Assembly (NCBI RefSeq): GCF_013004375.1 | Contig: NZ_JABERI010000009.1 | Location: 124,001 to 188,000, forward strand | From: Acinetobacter terrae | GTDB taxonomy: Bacteria > Pseudomonadota > Gammaproteobacteria > Pseudomonadales > Moraxellaceae | Length of the DNA: 64,000 nt | Direction of reading: 5' to 3' | Shown here: in pieces, positions 46,735-56,019 of the stretch | Layout of the letters: every line of letters begins with the position of its first letter | How positions within the stretch are numbered: the stretch's first letter is position 1 | Made by a program: the position numbers and the translations under genes | The notes under the pieces: model-generated | Told to the model about the DNA's origin: nothing | Seen by the model: only the letters and a program-made list of their open reading frames with translations | The model's database searches: none

Positions 46735-47274
46735 TTAATGTGGGACAGCCGTATATTTTTCAAGAAGCGTTTCGTAAGCCCCTTTGGCCATCAAAATCAT
46801 ATCGCAGATTTCACGTACCGCACCACGACCACCCATTGCCTGAGTTACAAGGTCTGCACGACGTCGCACTTCCACATGACCATTCGGCACAGTGACTTTC
46901 ATACCGGCAATGGCAAATGCAGAAAGATCTGGCCAATCGTCGCCCATATATAAACAGTCTTCTGGTGCAACATTCAATTGCGCACAGGCTTCGCGTAATG
47001 CGGTGCCCTTATCTTCACGACCTTGAAAAACCAGGTCTACCCCCAGAGCAGACATACGCTTTTCAACAATATTGCTTTTACGTCCAGTAATGATAATGAC
47101 TTTGACACCCGCTTGCTGTACAAGTTTCATGCCTAAACCATCACGAATATCAAATGATTTAATTTCATCGCCTGTATTGGTCAATGTCACAAAACCATCA
47201 CTTAAAATACCGTCGACATCCAGAACCAGAGCTTCAATATGACGTGCCTGTTCCAATAAAATATAAGATGCCAT
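46735..47274 (-). CDS. kdsC: 3-deoxy-D-manno-octulosonate 8-phosphate phosphatase
   Basis: HAD-family phosphatase that releases Kdo for LPS core synthesis. The 179 residues have the nucleophile motif LDVDGILSDG, KSFDIRDGLGMKL, IITGRKS and the MGDDWPDL metal-binding motif. It starts 3 bp after the kdsD stop, so both are cotranscribed. Confidence 0.95.
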   Translation of the reverse strand: MASYILLEQARHIEALVLDVDGILSDGFVTLTNTGDEIKSFDIRDGLGMKLVQQAGVKVIIITGRKSNIVEKRMSALGVDLVFQGREDKGTALREACAQLNVAPEDCLYMGDDWPDLSAFAIAGMKVTVPNGHVEVRRRADLVTQAMGGRGAVREICDMILMAKGAYETLLEKYTAVPH

Positions 47275-47277
47275 TTA

Positions 47278-48255
47278 TTAATTCACCCCAGCTTGAGTCA
47301 AATCATGCATGCTAATGACACCAATGACTTTATTTACATCATTTACCACAACAAATTGATTGATTTTCTTTTCGTTCATTCGCTCTAAAGCTTCAACCGC
47401 ACGCGCTTCTTGCGAAATGGTTAAAGGGTTTTTGGTCATCACTTCCGACACTGCCAAGTGCACATCAAAACCTTGTTGCTTATCAATTAAACGACGTAAA
47501 TCTCCATCGGTAAAAATACCGAGCAGAACATCATTTTGGTCCACAATTGTGGTTAAACCTAGGCGTTTGTTTGAAATTTCGTATAAAACCTGATTCATTG
47601 GTGTATCTGGAGATACTTTTGGTAATTCTGTACCTGTATGCATCAAGTGTTTGACATGCAGTAATAGACGTTTACCCAAAGCACCCGCTGGATGTGACAT
47701 GGCAAAATCATCCGCAGTAAAACCACGTGCATCAAGTAAAGCAACTGCTAAAGCATCACCTAAAACCAAAGTTGCCGTAGTACTTGAAGTCGGTGCTAAA
47801 CCTAGAGGACAAGCCTCCTGGAGATTACCCAAGGTTAAAGCCACGTCTGCATTTTGTGGCATGGGTCCTTTATCATCACCACTAATGGTGATTAACGGTA
47901 TTTCCAAGCGCTTGATCAAGGGCATCAGCATCATAATTTCATCACTCTTGCCCGAGTTTGAAATCGCAATCAGTACATCACCCGGTACCAGCATGCCTAG
48001 GTCGCCATGCCCTGCTTCACCCGGATGCATAAAGAAAGATGGTGTACCGGTAGAAGCAAAGGTTGCCGCCATTTTACGACCAATATGACCTGACTTGCCC
48101 ATTCCGGTAATGACTAATCGCCCTCGACACTGCAGAATGATTTCACATGCATGGCTAAAACGTTCATCGATTTGCGTCGCTAATATTTCTAGCGCTTGTT
48201 CTTCTATACGCAAAGTTTCTAATGCAACTTTTTGGAAGTCTATTTGGTTTGGCAT
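47278..48255 (-). CDS. kdsD: D-arabinose 5-phosphate isomerase
   Basis: Makes arabinose 5-phosphate, the Kdo precursor. The 325 residues comprise an N-terminal SIS domain (ITGMGKSGHIGRKMAATFASTG, given here as GMGKSGHIGRK and ATFASTGTPSFF, with HPGEAGHGDLGM) and two C-terminal CBS domains. The ATG at 48255 has no good Shine-Dalgarno sequence. An in-frame TTG at 48270, with TAAGG upstream, would add five residues and is a real alternative. It is transcribed divergently from cysS. Confidence 0.93.
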   Translation of the reverse strand: MPNQIDFQKVALETLRIEEQALEILATQIDERFSHACEIILQCRGRLVITGMGKSGHIGRKMAATFASTGTPSFFMHPGEAGHGDLGMLVPGDVLIAISNSGKSDEIMMLMPLIKRLEIPLITISGDDKGPMPQNADVALTLGNLQEACPLGLAPTSSTTATLVLGDALAVALLDARGFTADDFAMSHPAGALGKRLLLHVKHLMHTGTELPKVSPDTPMNQVLYEISNKRLGLTTIVDQNDVLLGIFTDGDLRRLIDKQQGFDVHLAVSEVMTKNPLTISQEARAVEALERMNEKKINQFVVVNDVNKVIGVISMHDLTQAGVN

Positions 48256-48469
48256 ATTTGGTGGGTTCAAAGTAGGTTTACCTTAACGCTGTAAAGCGTT
48301 GACTCTAATCAAGCAAAAATAATTTTCGCAATTTTATCATATCTATGCAAATCGCACGTTTCTAAATGTACAACTTTTCACAAGCTTATAAAAAAAGCGC
48401 ATAAAACTTTATGAAAAATAGTGCTTACGTTATGATGAAGCATCTTTTTATTTAGCATTTTGAAGACTT

Positions 48470-49891
48470 ATGCAGCCATTTGTTCTATACAACTCAGAGC
48501 AACGTAAAAAAGTTGAATTTGTTCCGCGTGTCGAGGGACATATCGATATGTATGTTTGCGGTATGACAGTTTACGATTACTGTCATATTGGACATGCTCG
48601 GGTCATGGTTGCATTTGACTACATTATCCGCTTCTTGCGCAGTCAAGGCTGGAAGGTAAAATACGTTCGTAACATTACCGACATTGACGACAAAATTATC
48701 AAACGTGCCAATGAAAATGGCGAGAGCATTACCGCATTAACCGATCGTTTTATTCAAGCGATGAATGACGATGCTGAAAATTTGGGTTGCCTAGCTCCTG
48801 ATGAAGCACCGCGTGCGACTGATTATATTGACCAGATGCAAAGCATGATCGGTAATTTGGTCAATAAAGGCACGGCTTATCCTTCTAGCAATGGTGATGT
48901 GTATTTCCAGGTTGAAAAGTTTGCTAAATATGGTCGTCTTTCAGGTCGCAAACTGGAAGATATGCAAGCCGGTGCATCGGAACGTGTCGATGTAGAAGTT
49001 GAAAAGAAACATCCGTTCGACTTTGTGCTGTGGAAACATGCCAAAGAAAATGAACCTTCATGGGCTTCACCTTGGGGTAATGGTCGTCCAGGCTGGCATA
49101 TTGAATGTTCAGCCATGTCGACTTGCTGCCTAGGCAACCACTTTGATATTCATGGCGGTGGTTCCGACTTGATGTTCCCGCATCATGAAAACGAAATTGC
49201 ACAAAGTGAAGCATCTACCGATGAACAATATGTAAATTACTGGATGCATGTTGGCTTTATTAATGTCGATGGCGAAAAAATGTCGAAGTCTTTAGGCAAC
49301 TTCTTCACCATTCGCGATGTGATGGATAAATTCCATCCTGAAGTGATTCGTTACTTTATTGTCTCTTCACACTACCGTAGCCCGGTGAACTTCTCTGATA
49401 CCGCTCTTAAAGAAGCGAAAAATACCCTTTCTCGTTTCTATCATTCATTTAAAGCTTATCAAGCAGTGTATGGTGAAAAAACCGTTGAAACTTTAGATGA
49501 AACTTTAGTTGAACGTTTTAATACGGCAATGCGTGATGACTTTAATACATCCGAAGCAATTGCAGTATTATTCGAAATCAATAAAGAACTCAACCGTGCA
49601 GTGAAAGATGAAAACCAAGAACAGGCAACGGTTTACTATTCAACTTTACGTCACCTCACTAACATTCTTGGATTAGTTCAATACAATGTGGATGATTTCT
49701 TAAAGTCTGATATTGGTCAGGAAGCTTTAGGCTTAACCGCGGAACAAATTGAAGATTTGATTCAACAACGTAAAGATGCGAAAAAAGCCAAAGAATTCGC
49801 CAAGGCCGATGAAATTCGTCAGTCTTTACTCGATCAAGGCGTGGTTTTGGAAGATACACGTCAAGGTACTATTTGGCGTCGTGCTGATTAA
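48470..49891 (+). CDS. cysS: Cysteinyl-tRNA synthetase
   Basis: A class I synthetase of 473 residues. It has the zinc ligand in [13 protein letters not shown] as CHIGHARVM, the KMSKS loop ([12 protein letters not shown]), and a C-terminal anticodon-binding domain with [17 protein letters not shown]. The length fits the family. tRNA-Gly follows about 60 bp downstream with its own promoter. Confidence 0.97.
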   Translation: MQPFVLYNSEQRKKVEFVPRVEGHIDMYVCGMTVYDYCHIGHARVMVAFDYIIRFLRSQGWKVKYVRNITDIDDKIIKRANENGESITALTDRFIQAMNDDAENLGCLAPDEAPRATDYIDQMQSMIGNLVNKGTAYPSSNGDVYFQVEKFAKYGRLSGRKLEDMQAGASERVDVEVEKKHPFDFVLWKHAKENEPSWASPWGNGRPGWHIECSAMSTCCLGNHFDIHGGGSDLMFPHHENEIAQSEASTDEQYVNYWMHVGFINVDGEKMSKSLGNFFTIRDVMDKFHPEVIRYFIVSSHYRSPVNFSDTALKEAKNTLSRFYHSFKAYQAVYGEKTVETLDETLVERFNTAMRDDFNTSEAIAVLFEINKELNRAVKDENQEQATVYYSTLRHLTNILGLVQYNVDDFLKSDIGQEALGLTAEQIEDLIQQRKDAKKAKEFAKADEIRQSLLDQGVVLEDTRQGTIWRRAD

Positions 49892-49915
49892 TTGATCACT
49901 TGTAACGATAGAGAG

Positions 49916-49943
49916 TTGACAGTTTTATTAAATTCTCTATAAT
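49916..49943 (+). promoter_or_regulatory. Consensus sigma-70 promoter of tRNA-Gly
   Basis: Perfect -35 TTGACA (49916-49921) and perfect -10 TATAAT (49938-49943), 16-bp spacer. The expected start is about 4 bp before the mature tRNA end. Confidence 0.9.
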
Positions 49944-49953
49944 TCACACCATT

Positions 49954-50029
49954 GCGGGAATAGCTCAGTTGGTAGAGCATAACCTTGCCAAGGTTGGGGT
50001 CGGGAGTTCGAGTCTCCTTTCCCGCTCCA
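49954..50029 (+). tRNA. tRNA-Gly (anticodon GCC)
   Basis: The 76-nt cloverleaf is complete: acceptor GCGGGAA/TTCCCGC, D stem GCTC/GAGC, anticodon stem TAACC/GGTTG around TTGCCAA with GCC at 49987-49989, T arm GGGAG-TTCGAGT-CTCCT and a genome-encoded CCA end. It reads GGC and GGU codons. Confidence 0.96.
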
Positions 50030-50036
50030 GAATACG

Positions 50037-50070
50037 AAAAAGCCCTGATCATTGATCAGGGCTTTTTTTA
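50037..50070 (+). terminator. Terminator of tRNA-Gly
   Basis: AGCCCTGATC / GATCAGGGCT stem with an ATT loop and T7 tract. Confidence 0.92.
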
Positions 50071-50413
50071 TATCACTATTTTTATAATTTTAACCTCAAT
50101 CCTTTATCTCTACTTTTTATCTCAAATCGCTTATCTGAACAAAACACTGTCAAATAGTGACCACATAAAATCCTAAATCAAAATTTAGATTTCATTTTTT
50201 AAATTATTTTCATTAAAATCAATATCTTACAAACATTAATTTTCAGAAATCACAAATTTTATTATAAACATTCAATTATTCATCGAAGTATGAGTCATAG
50301 CGAAGTCACTGCAATTACAATCGAACTACGACCATAAACCAATACGCATTGAAGTCATTCAGACATAAACTTTGATCACTTCTTTTTTATAGACGTTGAA
50401 AGAGTAAAAAAAT
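50071..50413. other. AT-rich intergenic region
   Basis: I see no gene, RNA or strong repeat here. The last 80 bp presumably carry the promoter of the next gene. Confidence 0.5.
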
Positions 50414-50800
50414 ATGTCACAACAAGATTTTGAAAATGGTTTAAAAGTTCGTACCGAAGTAATGGGTGAATCTTTTGTCAAACGTGCACAAGACAATACT
50501 GTGCCCTTTACTCAACCCTTGCAGGACTGGATTAATGAACATGCGTGGGGTTCAACCTGGCAACGTGAAGGCGTACTCCCCCGTAAATACCGTTCACTAA
50601 TTACCATTGCTTTTTTAACTGCACAAAAAAGTCCTACGGAGCTCAAAGGTCATGTCCGTGGTGCACTCAATAACGGCGCGACGGTTGAAGAAATTCAGGA
50701 AGTGTTACTTCACAGCTTGCCTTACTGTGGTGCGCCTGCAACACAAGAAGCCTTTCGTGCAGCACTTGAAGTGATTAATGAATATCAAAAAGCTGAATAG
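50414..50800 (+). CDS. Carboxymuconolactone decarboxylase (CMD) family protein
   Basis: A 128-residue protein resembling gamma-carboxymuconolactone decarboxylase PcaC: GLKVRTEVMGE, a YRSLITIAFLTAQKSPTELKGH region (here YRSLITIAFLTAQ and ELKGHVRGALNNGAT) and VLLHSLPYCGAPAT. The catalytic Glu and His of the PcaC group (ELKGH) are present. The CxxC of AhpD-type relatives is absent. No protocatechuate genes are nearby, so the substrate is uncertain. Confidence 0.85.
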   Translation: MSQQDFENGLKVRTEVMGESFVKRAQDNTVPFTQPLQDWINEHAWGSTWQREGVLPRKYRSLITIAFLTAQKSPTELKGHVRGALNNGATVEEIQEVLLHSLPYCGAPATQEAFRAALEVINEYQKAE

Positions 50801-50817
50801 TATCATTTGATGTTTAT

Positions 50818-50853
50818 CTAAATAGCTTATGCTTAATGCTTAGGCTATTTTTC
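50818..50853. terminator. Hairpin between the CMD gene and modC
   Basis: AAATAGC / GCTATTT outer stem with an imperfect AAGC-rich inner stem and T5. It lies between convergent genes. Confidence 0.6.
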
Positions 50854-50863
50854 TATTAGAAGT

Positions 50864-51523
50864 TTAAATTCTTTCAAGCTTTGGCACAGTCTGCAATCGC
50901 CCCTGATTTAATTGCACAGTTTCCGCTTCCAGATATTCTAATTCTTCTAAATGATGAGTCACATAAATCATTGGCAAATCCAGCTCATCTTTCATCCGTT
51001 TTAAAAACGGTAAAATTTGCTGCTTTAGATGTGTATCTAGCCCCGTTAAAGGTTCATCTAACAACAATAAATTCGGTGAAGATAATAAAGCACGTCCAAT
51101 CGACACACGCTGTGCTTCCCCACCTGACAGTTGATGCGCTTTACGCTGAATCAGTGATTTTAATTCGAGTAATTCAACAATTCCTTCAAACTGAAATTTT
51201 CGTTCCGACTTAGGCACTAATTTTTCTGCATAGTTTAGGTTTTGCTGCACATTCATATGTGGAAACAGCAATGCATTCTGGAAAATCAAAGCAATTTTTC
51301 GTTGATGCATCGGTACATAATTTTTTTGCTGTGTATCCACCAAAATACGGTTATTAAACTGAATATAACCCTGCTGAGGTTGTAGCAGCCCAACAATATT
51401 TTTTAGCAATGTACTTTTACCACAGCCCGAAGCCCCCACAATGCCTAAAAGTTGCTGCTGCATCTCCAGTTCAACATTCAATATAAAATCGGCATGTTGA
51501 TATTGAAAATCACATTTCAACAT
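50864..51523 (-). CDS. modC: Molybdate ABC transporter ATPase, short form without MOP domain
   Basis: The 219 residues contain Walker A VGASGCGKSTLLK, Q-loop LIFQNALLFPHM, signature LSGGEAQRVSIGRALL and Walker B LLLLDEPLTGLD. The family is usually about 350 residues with a C-terminal molybdate-binding MOP/TOBE domain; here the protein ends right after the ATPase core. GGGAGG lies upstream, 1 bp after the modB stop. The assignment to molybdate rests mainly on modA and modB. Confidence 0.88.
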   Translation of the reverse strand: MLKCDFQYQHADFILNVELEMQQQLLGIVGASGCGKSTLLKNIVGLLQPQQGYIQFNNRILVDTQQKNYVPMHQRKIALIFQNALLFPHMNVQQNLNYAEKLVPKSERKFQFEGIVELLELKSLIQRKAHQLSGGEAQRVSIGRALLSSPNLLLLDEPLTGLDTHLKQQILPFLKRMKDELDLPMIYVTHHLEELEYLEAETVQLNQGRLQTVPKLERI

Positions 51524-51524
51524 A

Positions 51525-52208
51525 TCAGCCTCCCAATTTCCGTTGATACTTTTGCAGAATAAAATAATTGGCGATCAAGGCTGAAAATGCCAAAAATAAA
51601 GACAAGGCAACCAATCGCATTGCCATATTCTCGCCATCGGGCTGCTGCAAGAATGAATAAATCGCAATGGGAATAGTTCGGGTTTCATCTGGAATATTTC
51701 CCACAAAAGTAATCGTGGCACCAAATTCGCCGAGACTGCGGCTAAAACATAAAATACTGCCAATCACGATTCCGGGAATAGCCAAGGGTAAATTGATACT
51801 CCAAAACACCTTCCACGGCGTGGCACCGAGTGAACCCGCGATCTGCTCTAACTGCTGATTCATCAACTGAAAGGAGAGACGAATCGGTTGCACCATCAGT
51901 GGAAATGCCACAATCATGGACGCCAGCACTGCCCCTTTCCAGTTAAAAGCCAGTTGTATTCCCATCACATTTAAATATTTGCCAATAAAGCCCTGATTGC
52001 CAAATAGAACTAAAAGTAAATAACCTAAAACTACAGGCGGCAAGACCATGGGTAACTGTAATAGAGCTTCTACAAGGAACTTTAAGCGAAATTCATAACG
52101 GGCTAAATACCAGCCCAAAGCGACAGCAAAAGGCAGACTAAAAACCGTTGAAAACAAGGCCACTTTGGCAGATAGATACAGCGCACTCAGTTCTTCGTGA
52201 CTTAACAT
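51525..52208 (-). CDS. modB: Molybdate ABC transporter permease
   Basis: A 227-residue inner-membrane permease with about five helices. It has MVLPPVVLGYLLLVLFG near the middle and the EAA loop (QIAGSLGATPWKVFWSINLPLAIPG, given here as SLGATPWKVFWSINLPL), then RSLGEFGATITFVGNI, characteristic of ModB. It lies 27 bp after modA and 1 bp before modC. Confidence 0.93.
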   Translation of the reverse strand: MLSHEELSALYLSAKVALFSTVFSLPFAVALGWYLARYEFRLKFLVEALLQLPMVLPPVVLGYLLLVLFGNQGFIGKYLNVMGIQLAFNWKGAVLASMIVAFPLMVQPIRLSFQLMNQQLEQIAGSLGATPWKVFWSINLPLAIPGIVIGSILCFSRSLGEFGATITFVGNIPDETRTIPIAIYSFLQQPDGENMAMRLVALSLFLAFSALIANYFILQKYQRKLGG

Positions 52209-52235
52209 AGGGTCGCTGTCTCCTTCTGCATTTGC

Positions 52236-52997
52236 CTAGGATTTCACCTTAAAGCCATATTTCTGGAAAATGGTTTTGGCTAGGTGACTGCTTTTTACAA
52301 ACTGCTCAAACTGCATTGCTTCTTTATTTTTTTCACCCTGTTTAGTCAATGCCAGTGGATAAACAATCGGGCTGTGTGAATTTGCCGGAAAGGTTCCAAT
52401 AATTTTGACTTTTTGGCTCATCAAGGCATCAGTTTTATAGACAATCCCGACTTCACATTCACCCCGTTCTACAAATGCCAGCGCTGAACGTACATCATCT
52501 GTACCGACAATTCTCCCCTTTAAGCTATTTAACCAGTTCAGCTTTATCAAGCTCTGTTTGGCATATTTACCTGCAGGGACAGATTCCATTTGCCCAGTAC
52601 AGAGATGTCCTTTAAAAGACTGTGAAAAATTAAAATTGTGTTGCGCTTTAAATGGAATATTTAGTTTTTTGGGACTGATGACGACAAGCTGATTAAACAG
52701 CAATGGTTTGACCAAATTTAAATCAATCACATTTTTTTGAACTAAATAATTCATCCAGTCCTGATCTGCCGAGAAAAATAGATCACTGCTGGCACCTGCT
52801 TGTACCTGTTTCGCCAAAGCGGATGAAGCACCAAATACGGAAATAATTTTAGTTTGTGGGTGTTTGGCTTGGTAAAGTTTGGCAATATCTGTCATGGCAT
52901 TGCTTAGACTTGCGGCTGCATAGACTTTGACTGTCCCGGCATGAGCTGAGGAAAATGTCATGGCGAGGCACATGGATAAAAACAGGGATTTTTTCAT
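52236..52997 (-). CDS. modA: Molybdate-binding periplasmic protein
   Basis: The 253 residues start with a signal peptide (MKKSLFLSMCLAMTFSSAHA), then VKVYAAASLSNAMTDIAK and FGASSALAKQVQAGASSDLF, the oxyanion-binding ModA motifs. I chose the ATG at 52997, 9 bp after GAGG. ATGs at 53003 and 53012 are in frame, and the latter would overlap moeA. It is cotranscribed with moeA upstream and modBC downstream. Confidence 0.92.
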   Translation of the reverse strand: MKKSLFLSMCLAMTFSSAHAGTVKVYAAASLSNAMTDIAKLYQAKHPQTKIISVFGASSALAKQVQAGASSDLFFSADQDWMNYLVQKNVIDLNLVKPLLFNQLVVISPKKLNIPFKAQHNFNFSQSFKGHLCTGQMESVPAGKYAKQSLIKLNWLNSLKGRIVGTDDVRSALAFVERGECEVGIVYKTDALMSQKVKIIGTFPANSHSPIVYPLALTKQGEKNKEAMQFEQFVKSSHLAKTIFQKYGFKVKS

Positions 52998-53011
52998 GTG
53001 CATTTTCCTCA

Positions 53012-54253
53012 TCAGTGAATAAATAAGCCTTGGACAATGTCACCTTCACTCAAGCTTTGTCCTGCCGGAATACGTACCAGACAATTCGCCTGCATCAAAT
53101 TACTCAGCATATGCGATTGCTGTTTGGACAGACTTTTCACTTTTAAAACCGATTGATCAAAACTGGCGGACATTCTTAAAAACCGTTCTCGGCTATCCAT
53201 TTTCAGATCATGAGTCAGTACTGCACTAAACCAGCTGGGTTGCTGTTTTTGTCCTTGCAAAGCATTCAGCAAAGTTGAGGTATAAATTTGCATCCCGACA
53301 TACACGGCCGCAGGATTTCCTGGTAAACCCAATAAATAGCAAGATGAATCATCAGCTCGTGTCAATTCTGCAAAAAACATCGGTTTGCCCGGCTTCTGTT
53401 TTACTTTCCAGAACACTTGTTCAAAGCCTAAATCGAGGGTTACCGGTCGAATAAAATCATAATCTCCAACCGATACACCACCCGTGGTTAAAACCAGATC
53501 ATAGCTATCCGATAATGTTTGAATTAATGCTTTTACTGCATCTTCTGTATCAGCCACATGGAAAATTTCAACCTGCTGTCCTTGATTCTGAAACCAAGCT
53601 TCGATCAACGGCCCATTGGCATCGAAGATTTTACCTGTCGCAAAGTCCTCTACACTTTCCGCAACTTCATCCCCGCTAATCACCACCGCAACTTTGGGAT
53701 ATTGAAAAACTTCAACCGTTTGAATGCCTGCCATACTGAGGGAAGCAATTGCACCGACAGAGAGGACTTGTCCTCGGCTTGCCAGTAATTGTCCCACTGA
53801 AATTTCTTCACCTACATCGCGAATATCTGCATGGGCTTTTAAATTTTCTGTAATTTCAATTTTGGATGTATCGATTACTTTGACAATTTCCTGCCGCGCC
53901 ACGGTGGTGGTTCCAAATGGAATTTTGGCTCCAGTAAAAATGCGAACAGCCTGTCCTGCTTTGAGATGTAATTCGGAAAAATGTCCCGCTTGAATTTCAC
54001 CGATCAATTCAAATTCTGTATTAGGCTCAATCACTGATTGTGCACAGATAGCATAGCCATCCACAGCACTTTGCGAAAATAATGGCAAATTAATAGCAGA
54101 ATAAACGTCATCCGCCAAATATCGGTTTAAGGCCTGATTGAGCTTAACCCTTTCAGTCGCTAAAACTTTGGTTTGCTCCAAGATTAAATCCAAAGCCTGA
54201 TCTACCGTAATCAGGCCATGTTCAGCGCCACATCCTGAGCTGAAGCTATTCAT
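53012..54253 (-). CDS. moeA: Molybdopterin molybdenumtransferase
   Basis: Inserts molybdate into adenylylated molybdopterin. The 413 residues have the MoeA N terminus (SVDALDLI-like VDQALDLILEQ), the LPLFSQSAVDGYAI segment, IFTGAKIPFG, the MoCF-binding domain with TTGGVSVGDYDFI and KPGKPMFFAEL, and a C-terminal domain IV. It overlaps moaCB by 4 bp (ATGA) and precedes modA closely. Confidence 0.95.
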   Translation of the reverse strand: MNSFSSGCGAEHGLITVDQALDLILEQTKVLATERVKLNQALNRYLADDVYSAINLPLFSQSAVDGYAICAQSVIEPNTEFELIGEIQAGHFSELHLKAGQAVRIFTGAKIPFGTTTVARQEIVKVIDTSKIEITENLKAHADIRDVGEEISVGQLLASRGQVLSVGAIASLSMAGIQTVEVFQYPKVAVVISGDEVAESVEDFATGKIFDANGPLIEAWFQNQGQQVEIFHVADTEDAVKALIQTLSDSYDLVLTTGGVSVGDYDFIRPVTLDLGFEQVFWKVKQKPGKPMFFAELTRADDSSCYLLGLPGNPAAVYVGMQIYTSTLLNALQGQKQQPSWFSAVLTHDLKMDSRERFLRMSASFDQSVLKVKSLSKQQSHMLSNLMQANCLVRIPAGQSLSEGDIVQGLFIH

Positions 54254-55173
54254 TGGTAGCCGCCTTGATGTGGAATATTTTTTTGCACATCAAATAAATG
54301 TACCAAAGCAGGCAGCACGGCAATCAAGGATTCTTTGGCGCCTTGTCGACTCCCCGGTAAAGTCATCACCAGACTGTTATCGATATAACCTGCCACGCCA
54401 CGACTTAAAGCCGCATAGGGGGTACGTTTTTGTCCAAAACTACGCGATGCTTCCATCAGTCCGGGAATTTCACGTTTCAATAAGGGCTGGATGGTTTCCA
54501 CGGTTAAATCTTTAGGCCCCAGCCCTGTACCACCTACGGTTAGAATTAGCGGATAATCATTTTTTTGCTGTTCGATCAGTGCCAGTAACTGCTCAGGACT
54601 GTCTGGAATCACCTGATATGAAATATTGCTAAAATTGGCTTCTTGTAATATTTCCAGAACATTTTGACCTGCTGTATCTTGTTTTTTACCTGCGGCTACC
54701 GTATCTGACAGCACAATAATGGATGCCGATAACGTTTCTTTGAGTACACGAGTAAAGTGTGATTTTCCACCCTTTTTCTTTTGTAATTTAACCTGATCCA
54801 GACATAAATCTTCAGGTTCACAATGCGGTTTCAGCATGTCATATAAAGTTAGCCCCGCAAGGCTGACTGCAGTTAAAGCTTCCATTTCCACACCAGTCGG
54901 GCCAATGGTTTCTACAGTGGCAATAATTTCCACATGAGCATCAAACAGTTCAAAGTCCACATCGGCACGGTAGATTGGCAATGGATGACACAGTGGAATC
55001 AGCTCATCGGTACGTTTTGCTGCCAAAATACCCGAGATACGTGCTGTCTTTAATGCATCGCCTTTTTCAGTATTGCCGTTACGGAGCAACTCAATGCAAT
55101 GGGGCGGTGCATGCAGAATCCCTGTTGCCACTGCAGTGCGATAACTCTCTGCTTTCATCCCGACATTTTTCAT
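54250..55173 (-). CDS. moaCB: Bifunctional molybdopterin protein: MoaC (cPMP synthase) fused to MoaB (adenylyltransferase-type)
   Basis: A 307-residue fusion. Residues 1 to about 145 are MoaC: ATGILHAPP, KTARISGILAAKRTDELIPL, CHPLPI, TVETIGPTGVEMEALTAVS (here GPTGVEMEALTAVS), and DQVKLQKKKGGKS, the catalytic lysine region. From about residue 150 is a MoaB/MogA domain: ASIIVLSDTVAAGKKQDTAG, LTVGGTGLGPKDLT and LPGSRQGAKESL. No linker stop is seen. A fused MoaCB occurs in several proteobacteria. A Shine-Dalgarno AAAGGA lies 7 bp before the ATG. Confidence 0.93.
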   Translation of the reverse strand: MKNVGMKAESYRTAVATGILHAPPHCIELLRNGNTEKGDALKTARISGILAAKRTDELIPLCHPLPIYRADVDFELFDAHVEIIATVETIGPTGVEMEALTAVSLAGLTLYDMLKPHCEPEDLCLDQVKLQKKKGGKSHFTRVLKETLSASIIVLSDTVAAGKKQDTAGQNVLEILQEANFSNISYQVIPDSPEQLLALIEQQKNDYPLILTVGGTGLGPKDLTVETIQPLLKREIPGLMEASRSFGQKRTPYAALSRGVAGYIDNSLVMTLPGSRQGAKESLIAVLPALVHLFDVQKNIPHQGGYQ

Positions 55174-55213
55174 TGCATGTTCCTTTGATTCATTTTTGCT
55201 ATACAGGTGTTTG

Positions 55214-55765
55214 TTAAAGCGGCCATTGGTAGATCAGTGGATCATTCTCTTTCGCATGCTGGCAATGTTGATGTTTGTCATGTTCAGCATTCACAGGATG
55301 GTCAGCATGTTCCTCTTCCACACCATCTTTGCGGATACAACACCCTTCGACATATTGGCTGCTGCCATCCATATAGAATTCCTCTTTCCACACTGGCACT
55401 TCATGCTTGACCCGTTCTACCGCTTCTTCACAGGCTTGAAAGGCTTCACGGCGATGGGCTGCATAGGCAATTGAAATAATGGCTTTTTCGCCAATATCTA
55501 AGGCACCCACACGGTGAATCACCCGCACATACGACACGGTATATTTGGCTTGAGTTTCCTGCTCAATCTGGCGAATCATTTTTTCGGCTACAGGTGCATA
55601 TGCCGTATATTTCAGCGCTTGAACCGCTTTTCCTTCATGATGATTGCGTACCGTGCCGACAAAAATACCAATACCGCCACATTCAGGAAAAGTTTGAATC
55701 TGATCAAAACTATCCAATGTTAAGGCGGTATCCTGAATCCGTGAAAATTGTTTCAATACATACAT
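55214..55765 (-). CDS. moaE: Molybdopterin synthase catalytic subunit with His-rich C-terminal tail
   Basis: Transfers sulfur from MoaD to cPMP. The 183 residues are longer than the usual about 150. The core is typical: GGIGIFVGTVRNHHEGK, VRVIHRVGALDIGE, AHRREAFQACEEAVERVK, the VPVWKEEF catalytic lysine. The extra C-terminal 34 residues begin EEEHADHPV and continue HDKHQHCQH, carrying six His and a Cys. The tail may bind metal. GGAGG lies before the ATG. Confidence 0.93.
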   Translation of the reverse strand: MYVLKQFSRIQDTALTLDSFDQIQTFPECGGIGIFVGTVRNHHEGKAVQALKYTAYAPVAEKMIRQIEQETQAKYTVSYVRVIHRVGALDIGEKAIISIAYAAHRREAFQACEEAVERVKHEVPVWKEEFYMDGSSQYVEGCCIRKDGVEEEHADHPVNAEHDKHQHCQHAKENDPLIYQWPL

Positions 55766-55766
55766 C

Positions 55767-56018
55767 TCAACCTCCAGCTACAGGTGAAAGCAGCACTAAG
55801 TTACTGTCCGAGTTGAGTTGGCTTTGACGCGAAATAATGTCCTCACCAATTGCGCAGGCACATCGTTCAATCATGGCAAAGGCTTCAGGATAGCCTTGTC
55901 CAACTTGGACCAAGACATCGGAAACCGTGCTATTTAAACTACAAATAATTTCCAGGTCTTGGGGTAACTGTTGTTCGACCGCACCGAAGGCTTCAATTTT
56001 AATTTTGATCTGTTGCAT
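55767..56018 (-). CDS. moaD: Molybdopterin synthase sulfur carrier subunit
   Basis: A ubiquitin-like protein of 83 residues that ends in the essential Gly-Gly (LSPVAGG). The ATG at 56018 has a perfect GGAGG 5 bp upstream and starts MQQIKIKIEAFGAVEQQL; the ATG at 56030 would overlap moaA. It abuts moaE (1-bp gap). Confidence 0.93.
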   Translation of the reverse strand: MQQIKIKIEAFGAVEQQLPQDLEIICSLNSTVSDVLVQVGQGYPEAFAMIERCACAIGEDIISRQSQLNSDSNLVLLSPVAGG

Positions 56019-56019
56019 C

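Noticed and set aside
55196..55474. ORFs on the plus strand across moaE
   Set aside because: They are shadows of moaE, which has the conserved family motifs and a good ribosome site.
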